Shown: positions 8,886-18,339, counted from the stretch's first letter. The stretch is 64,000 bases of DNA from Methylobacter luteus IMV-B-3098 (GCF_000427625.1 NZ_KE386569.1:2470789-2534788); one strand, 5' to 3'. Numbers and translations: made by a program. The notes: generated from the sequence alone by a model not told the origin.

Positions 8886-10169
8886 ATGAACAAGACACAT
8901 TTAACAAATACCCGCTTCAGCAATCTGGAATTATCTGACTCCATTTTGCAAGGTCTGAAAGAGGCCGGCTTCAATCACTGCACGCCAATACAGGACAAAG
9001 CTCTGCCTTTACTGCTGCGAGACAAGGATATCGCAGGCCAGGCGCAAACCGGAACCGGCAAAACCGCCACATTCTTGCTGGCCACCTTTCAGCGCCTGAT
9101 CAATGACGCCAGTGAAAAAATCAAAAATCCCAGAGCCATCATTCTGGCGCCGACACGCGAACTGGCCATTCAGATTCATAAAGATGCGCAACTGTTGGGC
9201 AGACATCTCAATCTCAAGCTGGCGCTCATCTATGGCGGCACCGATTATCAGAAACAGCTCGATAGCCTGAAGGCGAGTGTCGATATTATTATCGGCACGC
9301 CCGGCCGCATCATCGATTTTTACAAGCAAAATGCCTTTACGCTGGACAATGTGCAGGTTTCCGTCATGGACGAGGCCGACCGCATGTTCGATCTGGGCTT
9401 TATTAAAGACATACGCTACCTGCTGCGGCGCATGCCGGCACCCGAGAAGCGCTTGAACATGCTGTTTTCGGCGACTTTATCGTATAAAGTGACTGAGCTC
9501 GCTTACGAGCATATGAACAATCCGATCCTGATACGCATTGAGACCGAGGAAGTCACATCCAAGGCCATACAGCAAAGCGCGTTTTGTCCGTCCAATGAGC
9601 AAAAAATCCCGCTGTTGCTGGGCATTTTGAACAAACATCAGCCGCAACGCAGCATTATTTTCGTCAATACCAAGCGCTGCGCCGAGCAGCTGAATGATTA
9701 CCTTAATGCCAACGGCTACAAAACCGCAGCCCTAAGCGGCGATGTACCTCAGGAAAAACGCCAGCGTCTGCTCAATGATTTTCAGGAAAACAGAATCACG
9801 CTGCTGATTGCGACCGACGTCGCAGCCCGGGGCCTGCATATTGCAGATGTCTCGCACGTTTTCAATTACGATCTGCCGCAGGATGTCGAGGATTATGTGC
9901 ACCGGATCGGCCGGACCGCACGCTTTGGCGCCAGCGGTGAGGCAATCAGCTTTATTTGCGAGGAATACGCCTATTCCATGCCCGATATCGAAGCTTATAT
10001 AGGCCAGAAAGTGCCAATCAAACCGATTACTGCCGACCTGTTAGCTGCCGAGGTCATTAAACCCGAGCGAAAAAGCAGAGCGCCGGCGCAGGAAAAACGT
10101 CCCGATCAAAAACGGCCGCGCCCGCGTCGGCCTAAAGCCCGGCCATCAGCTCCCGAAAATCCTCAATAG
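8886..10169 (+). CDS. rhlB: ATP-dependent RNA helicase RhlB
   Basis: DEAD-box helicase that serves the RNA degradosome. The protein (427 residues from the chosen start) has the Q motif FNHCTPIQ, AQTGTGKT, PTRELA, DEAD (MDEADR), FSATL and HRIGRTAR, ending in a basic Arg/Lys/Pro-rich tail. I chose the internal ATG at 8886 because it yields MNKTHLTNTRFSNLEL, matching the RhlB N-terminus; a frame extension begins at 8826. The trxA/rho neighbourhood is typical for rhlB. Its last 38 bases overlap the end of the convergent yrfG gene. Confidence 0.94.
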   Translation: MNKTHLTNTRFSNLELSDSILQGLKEAGFNHCTPIQDKALPLLLRDKDIAGQAQTGTGKTATFLLATFQRLINDASEKIKNPRAIILAPTRELAIQIHKDAQLLGRHLNLKLALIYGGTDYQKQLDSLKASVDIIIGTPGRIIDFYKQNAFTLDNVQVSVMDEADRMFDLGFIKDIRYLLRRMPAPEKRLNMLFSATLSYKVTELAYEHMNNPILIRIETEEVTSKAIQQSAFCPSNEQKIPLLLGILNKHQPQRSIIFVNTKRCAEQLNDYLNANGYKTAALSGDVPQEKRQRLLNDFQENRITLLIATDVAARGLHIADVSHVFNYDLPQDVEDYVHRIGRTARFGASGEAISFICEEYAYSMPDIEAYIGQKVPIKPITADLLAAEVIKPERKSRAPAQEKRPDQKRPRPRRPKARPSAPENPQ

Positions 10170-10788
10170 CAGGAAAATCGATTATTTCCTTTTTAGGCAG
10201 TTGCGTATCGGGCCTGCTGACCGAAATCAGGTGTTCTATCCCGAACTGCCTGGCTGAGTTCAAAACCGCCAGGCTGTCATCTATCAACAGCGTATTGTGT
10301 TTTTCAAACGGTTGCAGCCTCTGCAGCAGGTGCCAGAATTCGGCATGTTCCTTGGGGAAGCCCAGCGTATGGGAACTGATGATGTCATCGAAAAACCGGT
10401 GCAGGCAGGTTTTTTCCATTTTAAGACCCAAGCTGTCCTTGTGCGCATTCGTGACCAGTAAGACCTTGCGCGGAGACTGATGTACTTTTTCCAGAAATTC
10501 GACGACATGCGGCAATACCGCGATCAGCCCCGCTATTTCGGCTTTCAATCCGGCGATATTGAGTTCTAGCGCCTCGCTCCAGTAATCAAGGCAATACCAC
10601 TCCAACCGACCTTCCATACTTTTGAAACGCGGCTCCAGCAACTGCTTAGCCTCCACAATTGCTATACCCTGCTTTTCAGCGAATTTCAGCGGCACGAATT
10701 CCTTCCAGAAATGATTATCGAAATTCAAATCCAGCAACGTGCCGTCCATATCCAGCAGTACCGTGTCAATTTTGTTCCAATCGATCAT
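10132..10788 (-). CDS. yrfG: GMP/IMP nucleotidase YrfG (HAD superfamily)
   Basis: A 218-residue HAD-type phosphatase with motif I VLLDMDGTLLDL, motif II VLLVTNAH, a lysine motif FPKEH and the acidic motif LLIDDS. The stretch FWKEFVP and WYCLDYWSEAL is characteristic of YrfG, a purine 5'-nucleotidase. It is divergent from nudE, as in E. coli, where both act on nucleotides. Its 3' end overlaps rhlB by 38 bases in antisense. Confidence 0.88.
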   Translation of the reverse strand: MIDWNKIDTVLLDMDGTLLDLNFDNHFWKEFVPLKFAEKQGIAIVEAKQLLEPRFKSMEGRLEWYCLDYWSEALELNIAGLKAEIAGLIAVLPHVVEFLEKVHQSPRKVLLVTNAHKDSLGLKMEKTCLHRFFDDIISSHTLGFPKEHAEFWHLLQRLQPFEKHNTLLIDDSLAVLNSARQFGIEHLISVSRPDTQLPKKEIIDFPAIEDFRELMAGL

Positions 10789-10835
10789 AAGAGTGCGTTA
10801 TATTTACAAAAATCATTTCAGTTAAACATACAAAA

Positions 10836-11384
10836 ATGGCCCAAAAACCAACCATTCTCAATAAGACCATTATCGCGAAAAGCCGTTTATTTCGTATTGA
10901 ATCACTGGATCTTCAATTCAGCAACGGCGTGCAGCGCAATTATGAACGTCTGGCCCGGGGCAAATCCGGCGGTGCCGTGCTGATCGTGCCCATGCTCGAT
11001 GCCGACACCGTATTATTGATCCGGGAATACCTGGCTGGCGTCGACCGTTACGAGCTGGGCTTGCCGAAAGGCAAAACCGATGCCGGCGAATCGTTTCTCG
11101 AGGCAGCCAACCGGGAGCTTAAGGAGGAAGTCGGCTTCGGCGCCAGAAATCTGCACCATTTAAGCTCTTTTTCTGTCGCCCCTTCTTATCTGGAACATAT
11201 GACCGAAATCATCATCGCCCAGGACTTGTACGCCGAAAAACTGCCCGGCGACGAACCTGAAGAGCTGGAAGTCATTCCCTGGAAGTTGAAGGACATCAAT
11301 GCTTTGTTGGCTACAGGCGAATGCACGGAGGCGCGCTCAATTGCAGCCTTATTCATGGCGCTGGAATATTTCAAAGCGCAGTAA
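10836..11384 (+). CDS. nudE: ADP compounds hydrolase NudE
   Basis: Nudix hydrolase of 182 residues that cleaves ADP-ribose, NADH and diadenosine polyphosphates. The Nudix box is intact: GKTDAGESFLEAANRELKEE followed by VGF. The N-terminal part (TIIAKSRLFRIESLDLQFSNG) and the YELGLPKG entry to the box match NudE. It is divergent from yrfG with about 47 bases between starts. Its stop codon abuts the stop codon of the convergent batD gene with no gap. Confidence 0.9.
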   Translation: MAQKPTILNKTIIAKSRLFRIESLDLQFSNGVQRNYERLARGKSGGAVLIVPMLDADTVLLIREYLAGVDRYELGLPKGKTDAGESFLEAANRELKEEVGFGARNLHHLSSFSVAPSYLEHMTEIIIAQDLYAEKLPGDEPEELEVIPWKLKDINALLATGECTEARSIAALFMALEYFKAQ

Positions 11385-13094
11385 TCACAAGCGATATAGC
11401 GGTTCCAAACCGGAATCCGACGTTTGTGCGATTCTCTCCCGGGCTTTATTTTCACTGAACGCCTGGAACAGTCTTTTCCCTTGCCACTGACGGGCATCCC
11501 TGCCATACAGCACCTGATTCAACAGCTGAATTTCATCCCTTAACCGGGCATCACAACAGAATGCGATAGCGCCGAGATTCGTGGCATCAAATTTTTGCCG
11601 CCCCCAATCCAGCAGGGCCTCCTTGGCGGCCACGGCATCATCATCGCTACAGGCCTGCTTTAATCTTTTAATGCTGTCATTCAAATTTACTTCAGCAGCG
11701 GCCGCTTGCGGTACGGGCTTCTGGGCTCGCCGCCTGGAAAGAAAATAAATCAGCGTCGCCAGCCAGCCCACCGCCAAAAATCCTGAAACCCCTAGCCAGA
11801 TATTGGTTTGCCGAGCCTGTCCGGGCAGTGACAATTCAACCGTTTCAGGCCTTGCCGCTGCATCAACCGGCGCCTTGGCCGGGACCGGAGCGGCTGCCTC
11901 GCCTGCCGCTGCGACAGCATGAATCGTTGTTTCCGGAATCGTGGCGATTTCCATTTGCTGAGTCCCGGTATTAAACCAGGGCACTTCGATGGCCGGCAGT
12001 TTATAGCCGCCCTCCTTCGACGGAATCAAGGCTATTTTTTCTTCTCTGAGGGCAATCACGCCGTCACCATTTTTCTGTTCCTTAAGCACCGGCTGGTCAG
12101 GATAGCTTTTTAACTGATCCTGCGTTTTGGCGGTGCTTAGCTCAGGCAACTGGCTGACTGTGGTGCCTTTTGCCAATAGCTTCAAGGTTCGCGTCAGCGG
12201 TTCCCCGACTTTCATGTGTTCGATATCGCCCGACCATTCCTGATTTAATTGCAGTTGTTCGGCCGGCAGCCAATGCTGTCCCGTAAAAGACGATGCGGCC
12301 GGCTTTACATCCAGCGCTACGGTTCGGGAAGCGACGCGCCGGGTTTTGGTCATACGGGGATTAAAGAAACCACCGAAGCTCGGGCGAGTCGCTGTCACGA
12401 CCTGCGCCGTCAATTCCAGAGGCTTGATGGTCATGCGGCCGCTTTTTTGCGGAAAAATCGCATACTTGCGTTCGGTCACCCAATAATCCGCGCCATTGAT
12501 CTGCATGCTGTAATTGCTATCATCGCCGAGTTTTTCAATGACGGCATCGGCCAGTTCCGGCTCATTCAAACTGGCCTGCGAAATTTCGACCTTGCGATAC
12601 AAACGCATGGTATAGAGAACCTGGGATTGCACATAAGGGTCTTCAGGAGACGCCTCAACTTCCATAAATAAGTCGCTATCGACAGGCAGATCCTTATTGG
12701 CCGCGACTTCGGTTACCTGCACAGTTGCTGTCTGACTCACATCATCGCCAAATTGTACGGCCGGCACGGTCAGATTACCGGCATGTTTGGCCATGACTTG
12801 CAGCACCCACTGAATGGTTTTGCTGGATGTGCCGTTGATCCATGACGAGTGGGTGCTCTGACTCTGTCCCAATATCTCGAAATCCTGTTCGAGCGGCGTG
12901 AAATCAGGATCATCATCCGGCGAGTCGGTGGCCGTATACGTGATCTGAAAGGATTCATTAAGATTGACCGAACTGCGGTCTACCGCAACATTGATTTCTG
13001 CCGCCGAAAGCCACGGCGCATTCAAGAGCAATAGAAAAAGCAGCGTCGCTTGGCATGAAGTGGCTGTTAACAATTTCAGTAATCTCATGTTCAT
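11385..13094 (-). CDS. batD: BatD-like oxygen tolerance protein
   Basis: Last gene of the MoxR/Bat operon. From the ATG at 13094 the 569-residue protein has a signal peptide (LLFLLLLNAPWLSAAE), a long periplasmic beta-rich region with the BatD pattern NVAVDRSSVNLNESFQITY near the start, and one membrane segment near residue 430 (IWLGVSGFLAVGWLATLIYFLS) followed by a cytosolic helical tail. Bat proteins are thought to form an envelope complex with the VWA proteins; the function in tolerance to oxidative or envelope stress is known only loosely. The longer frame to 13157 adds 21 residues lacking a signal-peptide look, so I rejected it. Confidence 0.82.
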   Translation of the reverse strand: MNMRLLKLLTATSCQATLLFLLLLNAPWLSAAEINVAVDRSSVNLNESFQITYTATDSPDDDPDFTPLEQDFEILGQSQSTHSSWINGTSSKTIQWVLQVMAKHAGNLTVPAVQFGDDVSQTATVQVTEVAANKDLPVDSDLFMEVEASPEDPYVQSQVLYTMRLYRKVEISQASLNEPELADAVIEKLGDDSNYSMQINGADYWVTERKYAIFPQKSGRMTIKPLELTAQVVTATRPSFGGFFNPRMTKTRRVASRTVALDVKPAASSFTGQHWLPAEQLQLNQEWSGDIEHMKVGEPLTRTLKLLAKGTTVSQLPELSTAKTQDQLKSYPDQPVLKEQKNGDGVIALREEKIALIPSKEGGYKLPAIEVPWFNTGTQQMEIATIPETTIHAVAAAGEAAAPVPAKAPVDAAARPETVELSLPGQARQTNIWLGVSGFLAVGWLATLIYFLSRRRAQKPVPQAAAAEVNLNDSIKRLKQACSDDDAVAAKEALLDWGRQKFDATNLGAIAFCCDARLRDEIQLLNQVLYGRDARQWQGKRLFQAFSENKARERIAQTSDSGLEPLYRL

Positions 13095-13143
13095 TATCAC
13101 GTATTTGAAGGGTGTGGCGGTACAATTGCTCCGGTCATGCTGT

Positions 13144-14949
13144 TTACCAGGCGGCATCCGAACCCGACCGGGCCTTGCTGTCTGATTGCTGTTCCCTCTG
13201 GCCGTATTGGTACAAAAATTTGCGTTTCAAAAGTCCTGCCGGGTCGTCAGGAATCCGATTGAGCCATTGTTCATTGGCCTGTGTCGTTTCGTCCTTGGTT
13301 TCAGCCGGAGGCTGCTCTGCCTGTTGAGCGGCTTGTTGCTGCGCATCATCCTTGTGCTGTTGACCTGGCTGCTGGCTCTTTTCGGCGTCCTGTTTTTCTT
13401 GCTCGGACTTGCTTTGTTGTTGCTGATCTTTCGGCTGCTGCTGTTTGTCCGACGGTTGTTGATCGGATTCATTATTCTGTTTTTGCTGATCGCCGGATTG
13501 ATCCGATTGATCGCCATCTTTTTGCTGCTGCGAATTATCCTTGGACTGCTGCTGATTATCGTCTTTTTGCTGCTGTTGATCCTGTTTCTGTTTTTCCAGA
13601 GCTTTTTCGACGATCTCCTTGTTATATTGAGCGTCTTTATCGTTGGGATTGATTTTCAACGCCTGATCGTAAGCTTTTAAAGCCTCTGCCAACTTCCCTG
13701 CCTTCGCTAGTGCGTTGCCCTGATTGTAAAAACTGTCGGCCGTGCCGGTATTGTCCAGGCTCGCCAGCGCTTCGTTATACTGACCGGCCTTATAGTGAGC
13801 CGCCGCTTTCCAGTCCTGATTTTCAAACAGTTGCGCGGCTTTTCCATAGTCGCCTTGTTGAAACGCCTGCTGCGCCCGCTGGTCTTTTGTGCGCCATAAA
13901 TCCTGCCAATCCAGAGCATAGCTGTTTTTCGGCAGCGGCAATAACAGCAACAAGGCCGCGCATAGCAAACCTTTTCTGAACGTCAGCGCCGCCAGCGGCA
14001 AAACCAGCAATAAAATCCAGGGGCCTGTGTCCTGCCACTGATTCAGTAAGCCATCCTTTTTCTCGGCTCCCTGTTGCCGTACGGGCTTGTCCAAAGCCGC
14101 CAGCAAGGCATCAATGTCGCTGTCGTCGGCGGTTATCGATTGGAATATGCCGTGCCCTGTCTGCGCCAGTTTTGTCAATTCATCGGCATTTAGTTTGGTG
14201 ACCACGATATCATCCTGTTCGTCTTTTAAAAAGCCGCCGTCCGGCAGCGCGATCGGCGCCCCCTCGGCGGTTCCGACGCCCAATATCGACAGTTGATAAC
14301 TGCCCAGTGATTTTACCGTCGGCAGGGTTTCATCGACATCGACGCCATCGGTCACGAGCAATAACTGGCCTTTCTGAAGACCGGCCTGTTTGAACAGCTC
14401 CAGTGCTTTTTCCAGAACCACGGCCGTATTGCTGCCCTGGCTGGGCATGATGTTGGTGTTTAACGCTTCGAGTTGGCTGGCTATGGTTTCGGTATCATCG
14501 GTCAGCGGCGTTACCGTAAAGGCATCGCCGGCATAAACCAGCAACGCAGTCTGGCCGTCTTTTCGCTGTTTCAGAATATCGGCAATTTTATAGCGCGCGC
14601 GCGTCAGGCGGCTCGGTTTGATATCGGCCGCATCCATGGACAAGGAAAGGTCCAGAGCGATGACCAGTGCCGAGTCATTACGAAAGACCGGCGCCGGTTG
14701 TCGTTCCCAGGTCGGGCCTGTCAGCGCGATGATCGCCAGAAAAGCGGCAACGGCACCTGCCGTCAGCGGCCAGCGGCTTTGCCCGACTGCCTTTTCCTGT
14801 AGGAGATAAGGCAAAAGGGCCGCGTCGCAGACTGCCGACCAGTTGCCTTGCCTGAGTTTGCTCCTCAGCATTAAAACCAGCAGCACGCCATACGGTATCA
14901 AGGCCAGCAGCCAATAGGGTCTGATGAAGTGAAATTCAGCTAGATTCAT
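13144..14949 (-). CDS. BatB-type VWA protein fused to a TPR (BatC-like) region
   Basis: From the ATG at 14949 the product has 601 residues. Order: two N-terminal membrane segments, a VWA domain (about 70-290) with the metal-site motif ALDLSLSMD, a membrane segment (WILLLVLPLAALTF and a following hydrophobic stretch), then TPR repeats (QQGDYGKAAQLFENQDWKAAAHY, ...NQGNALAKAGKLAEALKAYDQALKINPND) and a 150-residue Gln/Lys/Asp-rich tail. In some genomes BatB and the TPR protein BatC are separate genes; here they form one. The start overlaps the batA stop by four bases (ATGA), so translation is coupled. The low-complexity tail gives spurious long frames on the opposite strand. Confidence 0.87.
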   Translation of the reverse strand: MNLAEFHFIRPYWLLALIPYGVLLVLMLRSKLRQGNWSAVCDAALLPYLLQEKAVGQSRWPLTAGAVAAFLAIIALTGPTWERQPAPVFRNDSALVIALDLSLSMDAADIKPSRLTRARYKIADILKQRKDGQTALLVYAGDAFTVTPLTDDTETIASQLEALNTNIMPSQGSNTAVVLEKALELFKQAGLQKGQLLLVTDGVDVDETLPTVKSLGSYQLSILGVGTAEGAPIALPDGGFLKDEQDDIVVTKLNADELTKLAQTGHGIFQSITADDSDIDALLAALDKPVRQQGAEKKDGLLNQWQDTGPWILLLVLPLAALTFRKGLLCAALLLLLPLPKNSYALDWQDLWRTKDQRAQQAFQQGDYGKAAQLFENQDWKAAAHYKAGQYNEALASLDNTGTADSFYNQGNALAKAGKLAEALKAYDQALKINPNDKDAQYNKEIVEKALEKQKQDQQQQKDDNQQQSKDNSQQQKDGDQSDQSGDQQKQNNESDQQPSDKQQQPKDQQQQSKSEQEKQDAEKSQQPGQQHKDDAQQQAAQQAEQPPAETKDETTQANEQWLNRIPDDPAGLLKRKFLYQYGQREQQSDSKARSGSDAAW

Positions 14950-15926
14950 GACAACCTCACGCGGGACAGTGCAATCACGGCCGCCAGCAACAGCGCGCCC
15001 GCCAGCGGCCAATAGTACAGTTCGCTTCTGGGCCTGAAGTATTGTTTGTCTTTTTCCGCCGGCTCCAGTTGATCCAGCAACTGATAGATGTTGTTGAGCT
15101 CATCGGTATTTCTGGCCCGAAAATAAACGCCACCGGTTTTTTCAGCGATGGCCGTCAGGGTTTTCTCATCGAGATCCTGGGACGGATTGACTTTCTGGGC
15201 GCCGAAAAAGCTGCGCACGAGCATTTCATCGGCGCCGATGCCGATCGTGTAGATTTTTAACTGGTTTTCGGCAGCCAGTTCGGCCGCTTTCAGCGGCGAT
15301 ACTTCGCCGGCGGTGTTCGCGCCGTCCGTCATCAGGATCAGAACCCGGCTGTTGACCTCTTGATTCTTGAGGCGTTTGACAGCCAGACCGATTGCATCGC
15401 CGATCGCGGTATTGTCGCCGGCCAGGCCGATCGCCGACTCATCCAGCAAGGTCATGACCGTTTTTCTGTCGAAAGTCAAGGGCGTCTGCAGATAGGCCTG
15501 CGTGCCGAACAGAATCAATCCCAGCCGGTCGCCCACGCGCCGGTTGATGAAATCGCCGGCCACCCATTTGGTCGCCGTCAACCGGTCCACGGCCTGCTTG
15601 TTGATGACAAAATCCTCGACTTCCATGCTGCCCGATAAATCCACGGCCAGCATCAGATCACGGCCGCTGACAGCCTGCTCGATCGGATCGCCCAGCCATT
15701 GCGGCCGGGTGCAGGCTGCGATCAGTAAAATCCAAGCGATGGCCGCCGCCAGGAACGGCCATCGCCTGGTTTGGGAAACAATGTGCGTATCGCCCTCGGA
15801 AAAATCGTCCAGAAAAGGGACTTTTAAAGCGGCCTGTTCGACGGGTTTATGCGCAGGCAGCAGCCAGCGGATCAGTAAAGGCAATGGTAAAAGGCTGAGC
15901 AGCCAGGGCCATTCGAAGTGAATCAT
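14946..15926 (-). CDS. batA: BatA-type VWA domain protein
   Basis: A 326-residue membrane protein: an N-terminal membrane anchor (WPWLLSLLPLPLLIRWLLP), a second segment near 58-70, a VWA domain (about 85-290) with the metal-ion site MLAVDLSGSMEVEDF, and a C-terminal membrane segment (YYWPLAGALLLAAVIALSRV). It faces the periplasm and presumably pairs with the neighbouring BatB-TPR protein. The gene overlaps its upstream and downstream neighbours by four bases each, a compact operon. Confidence 0.9.
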   Translation of the reverse strand: MIHFEWPWLLSLLPLPLLIRWLLPAHKPVEQAALKVPFLDDFSEGDTHIVSQTRRWPFLAAAIAWILLIAACTRPQWLGDPIEQAVSGRDLMLAVDLSGSMEVEDFVINKQAVDRLTATKWVAGDFINRRVGDRLGLILFGTQAYLQTPLTFDRKTVMTLLDESAIGLAGDNTAIGDAIGLAVKRLKNQEVNSRVLILMTDGANTAGEVSPLKAAELAAENQLKIYTIGIGADEMLVRSFFGAQKVNPSQDLDEKTLTAIAEKTGGVYFRARNTDELNNIYQLLDQLEPAEKDKQYFRPRSELYYWPLAGALLLAAVIALSRVRLS

Positions 15927-16393
15927 TTTTTTGCCTGGGCTTTAAGCCAGTCTTCGCACAGACTGATTAATGGTGGAATTTCCTCATCGGCCAGCTGCGT
16001 TTTTCGGTAAGGCGCATCGCTCAAATGCCGGCCAATCCCTTCGCTGAAAGGCGAACCTGTGACCGAGCAGTCCAGATAAGCCAGCCATGCCTGGCCTGTC
16101 AGGCCGGCCGCTTGCGTTCTGGGCGATACGCTGATCGCGACGCGCCGGATCAGTACGGAAAGCTCGGTCACTTTTCCGTGGTTGTCGAGCCTCTTGTCCT
16201 GTTTGATTTGCGCCAGTATTTTTTTCGCGGTTTTGATGGCGGTCTTGCGAGTCAGACGCTTGTATAGCCAGACAAGCAAAACGATCAGTAAGGGCGCCGA
16301 TATGGCTATGAGCCACCAGCCGATAGCCGGGGGCCACCAGCCGATGGCTTCCGGCATATGGATGTCTTTTAAGGGAAGTTGAGCCGGTTCCAT
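15923..16393 (-). CDS. DUF4381 domain membrane protein
   Basis: A 156-residue protein with a single membrane segment at about 22-43 (GWWLIAISAPLLIVLLVWLY) then a cytosolic helical domain. The starting PLKDIHMPEAIGWWPPAIGWW is the signature of DUF4381 proteins, which occur almost only in MoxR/DUF58/VWA operons. Its role is unknown; by position it could connect the DUF58 protein with BatA. It overlaps batA by four bases and abuts the DUF58 gene. Confidence 0.85.
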   Translation of the reverse strand: MEPAQLPLKDIHMPEAIGWWPPAIGWWLIAISAPLLIVLLVWLYKRLTRKTAIKTAKKILAQIKQDKRLDNHGKVTELSVLIRRVAISVSPRTQAAGLTGQAWLAYLDCSVTGSPFSEGIGRHLSDAPYRKTQLADEEIPPLISLCEDWLKAQAKK

Positions 16394-17347
16394 TTATCTA
16401 TGCCCCAACAAATATCTTAAACGATGCACCGGATCATCATCGGTACTGCATTGCATGAAAGCCAGCCTTCTGCTTCGGGCCAGCTGAGCCAGGCGCTGCT
16501 GGCGCAGGGCGAAGCGTTGCTGATACTGCAAAGCCGCGCTGGAATCGGCGTCCACGATTACATCGCGCACATCATCGGTAAACCGGTAGCGGCCTTTGGC
16601 GGGCAGCGCGCTTTCCAGCGGGTCATGGACCATGACCAGGACCACGTCGCAGTGTTGCGACAGTTTTAACAGGTGCGTTTCGGCTTTGTCATTCAACCCG
16701 CGAAAATCGCTGATGATGTAAACGCGACTGCCGGGACGGGCATGTTGCGTCAAGCGCGCCAGCACGTGTTCCAGCGTACTGGTAGAGGCGACAGTATCCG
16801 CCTCATTGACTGGGCGACTGAAGTCGCCCCCGCAGACGATGGCATTGAGAAACCGCAAAACCGCATGCTTGCCGTTTTGCGGCTTCAATTCGCGGCAGGC
16901 CGTATCGGAAAATATCTGGCCACCGATCCGGTCGCCTTGATGCTGCGCCGTCCAGGCCAGCAGGCCTGCCAGCTTGGCTGCCAGGACCGACTTGAAGACG
17001 CCGCGCGTCGCGAAATGCATGGCGGCCCGGTTATCGACGGAAATGAATATCGGCCGCTCGCGTTCCTCGCGGAACAGCTTGGTATGGGGCTTGCCGGTGC
17101 GGGCCGTCACGCGCCAGTCGATGCTGCGAATATCGTCGCCGGGCTGGTAAAGCCTCGCTTCGTCAAATTCCATGCCCCGGCCCTTGAAGCGCGAGACATA
17201 GCCGCCGCTCTGTGCCGAGCGTATCGCGGCATGTTGCAGGTTCAAGCTGGCCGCGGGTTTGGCAAGATCGATCAAGGTTTTGAGCGATACTGAAACCAGC
17301 TCGTCGGATGATTGTCGGGCATTGTTTGCCCGTTTACTGAAAAACAT
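16394..17347 (-). CDS. DUF58 (VWA-like) protein
   Basis: A 317-residue soluble protein beginning MFFSKRANNARQSSDELVSVSLKTL. The DUF58 core is clear: GRGMEFDEARLYQPGDDIRSIDWRVTARTGKPHTKLFREERERPIFISVD. The start at 17347 is chosen because its ATG shares one base with the moxR stop (TGATG), giving coupled translation, whereas the longer frame to 17572 runs antisense-like through moxR and encodes an implausible Arg/His/Cys-rich extension. DUF58 proteins are regular partners of MoxR ATPases. Confidence 0.9.
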   Translation of the reverse strand: MFFSKRANNARQSSDELVSVSLKTLIDLAKPAASLNLQHAAIRSAQSGGYVSRFKGRGMEFDEARLYQPGDDIRSIDWRVTARTGKPHTKLFREERERPIFISVDNRAAMHFATRGVFKSVLAAKLAGLLAWTAQHQGDRIGGQIFSDTACRELKPQNGKHAVLRFLNAIVCGGDFSRPVNEADTVASTSTLEHVLARLTQHARPGSRVYIISDFRGLNDKAETHLLKLSQHCDVVLVMVHDPLESALPAKGRYRFTDDVRDVIVDADSSAALQYQQRFALRQQRLAQLARSRRLAFMQCSTDDDPVHRLRYLLGHR

Positions 17348-18339
17348 CAAGGTACGGCAATTCTGGCAATGAGCTCTCTGATGAAATGATCGGTCGTGAT
17401 GCCTTCGGCCTCGGCTTCGTAAGACAGTATCAGGCGATGGCGCAGGACATCGAATGCCATGTCCTGAATGTCTTCGGGGCTGACAAAGTCGCGCTGCACC
17501 AGCCAGGCTTTGGCCCTGGCACAACGGTCCAGCGCAATGCTGGCTCTGGGGCTCGCGCCGTATTGCAGCCATCCGGCCAGATCCTTGCCGTAAGCGCCGG
17601 GATTGCGCGTCGCCAGCACGATTTGCAGCAAATAGTCTTCAAGGCTGTCAGCCATATAGAGATCCAGCACTTCGTTGCGGGCATCGAATAAGGTCTTTTG
17701 GTCGACAGGTTCAAATTTGGCGCCGTCTTTTACTGAAGTCAGCCTTGCTTCGGTTCGGGCCAGCTGCAGGATGCTTTTTTCGTGCTCCGGTTTCGGATAA
17801 TCGATTTTGACATGCAGTAAAAAACGATCCAGTTGCGCTTCGGGCAACGGATAAGTGCCTTCCTGTTCGATAGGATTTTGCGTTGCCATGACCATGAACA
17901 GTTGCGGCAGGGGATAAGTCGCTTGGCCGACTGTTATCTGGCGCTCGGCCATGGCTTCCAGTAGCGCAGCCTGCACTTTGGCCGGCGAACGGTTGATTTC
18001 ATCGGCCAGGATCAGGTTATGAAATAAAGGCCCTTTTTGAAACTCGAAACTGCCCTGCTGGGGACGATAGATTTCGGTACCGGTTAAGTCGGCCGGCAGC
18101 AGGTCCGGTGTGAACTGCACGCGATGAAAGTCACCTTGAATGCCTTTGCTCAAGATATTGATTGCTCTCGTTTTGGCAAGGCCCGGCGCTCCTTCAACCA
18201 GAATATGGCCATCAGCCAACAAGCCGATCAGCATTCTTTCAACAAGCACATTCTGGCCGATAATTTCTTGATTAATATAGGTTTTCAGTCTTAATAACGA
18301 CGATTGACTGGTACTTTTATTGCTGTTTTGTTCCGACAT
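17347..18339 (-). CDS. MoxR family AAA+ ATPase
   Basis: First gene of the six-gene Bat operon, 330 residues. Walker A GAPGLAKT (50-57), Walker B LILADEINRSPAKVQAALLEAM, sensor 1 MATQNPIEQEGTYPLPEAQLDRF and the MoxR-specific DYPKPEHE are visible. MoxR proteins act as chaperone-like ATPases working on the VWA partners encoded downstream. The intergenic region upstream also holds the clustered DnaA boxes described at 18340-18741. A second MoxR gene is at 60819-61739. Confidence 0.93.
   Translation of the reverse strand: MSEQNSNKSTSQSSLLRLKTYINQEIIGQNVLVERMLIGLLADGHILVEGAPGLAKTRAINILSKGIQGDFHRVQFTPDLLPADLTGTEIYRPQQGSFEFQKGPLFHNLILADEINRSPAKVQAALLEAMAERQITVGQATYPLPQLFMVMATQNPIEQEGTYPLPEAQLDRFLLHVKIDYPKPEHEKSILQLARTEARLTSVKDGAKFEPVDQKTLFDARNEVLDLYMADSLEDYLLQIVLATRNPGAYGKDLAGWLQYGASPRASIALDRCARAKAWLVQRDFVSPEDIQDMAFDVLRHRLILSYEAEAEGITTDHFIRELIARIAVP

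Noticed and set aside
13186-13680. Plus-strand frame coding a very Leu/Ile/Phe-rich product, looking like a membrane protein
   Set aside because: It is antisense to the Gln/Lys/Asp-rich tail of the VWA-TPR gene; CAG/AAA/GAT codons read in reverse give Leu, Phe and Ile.
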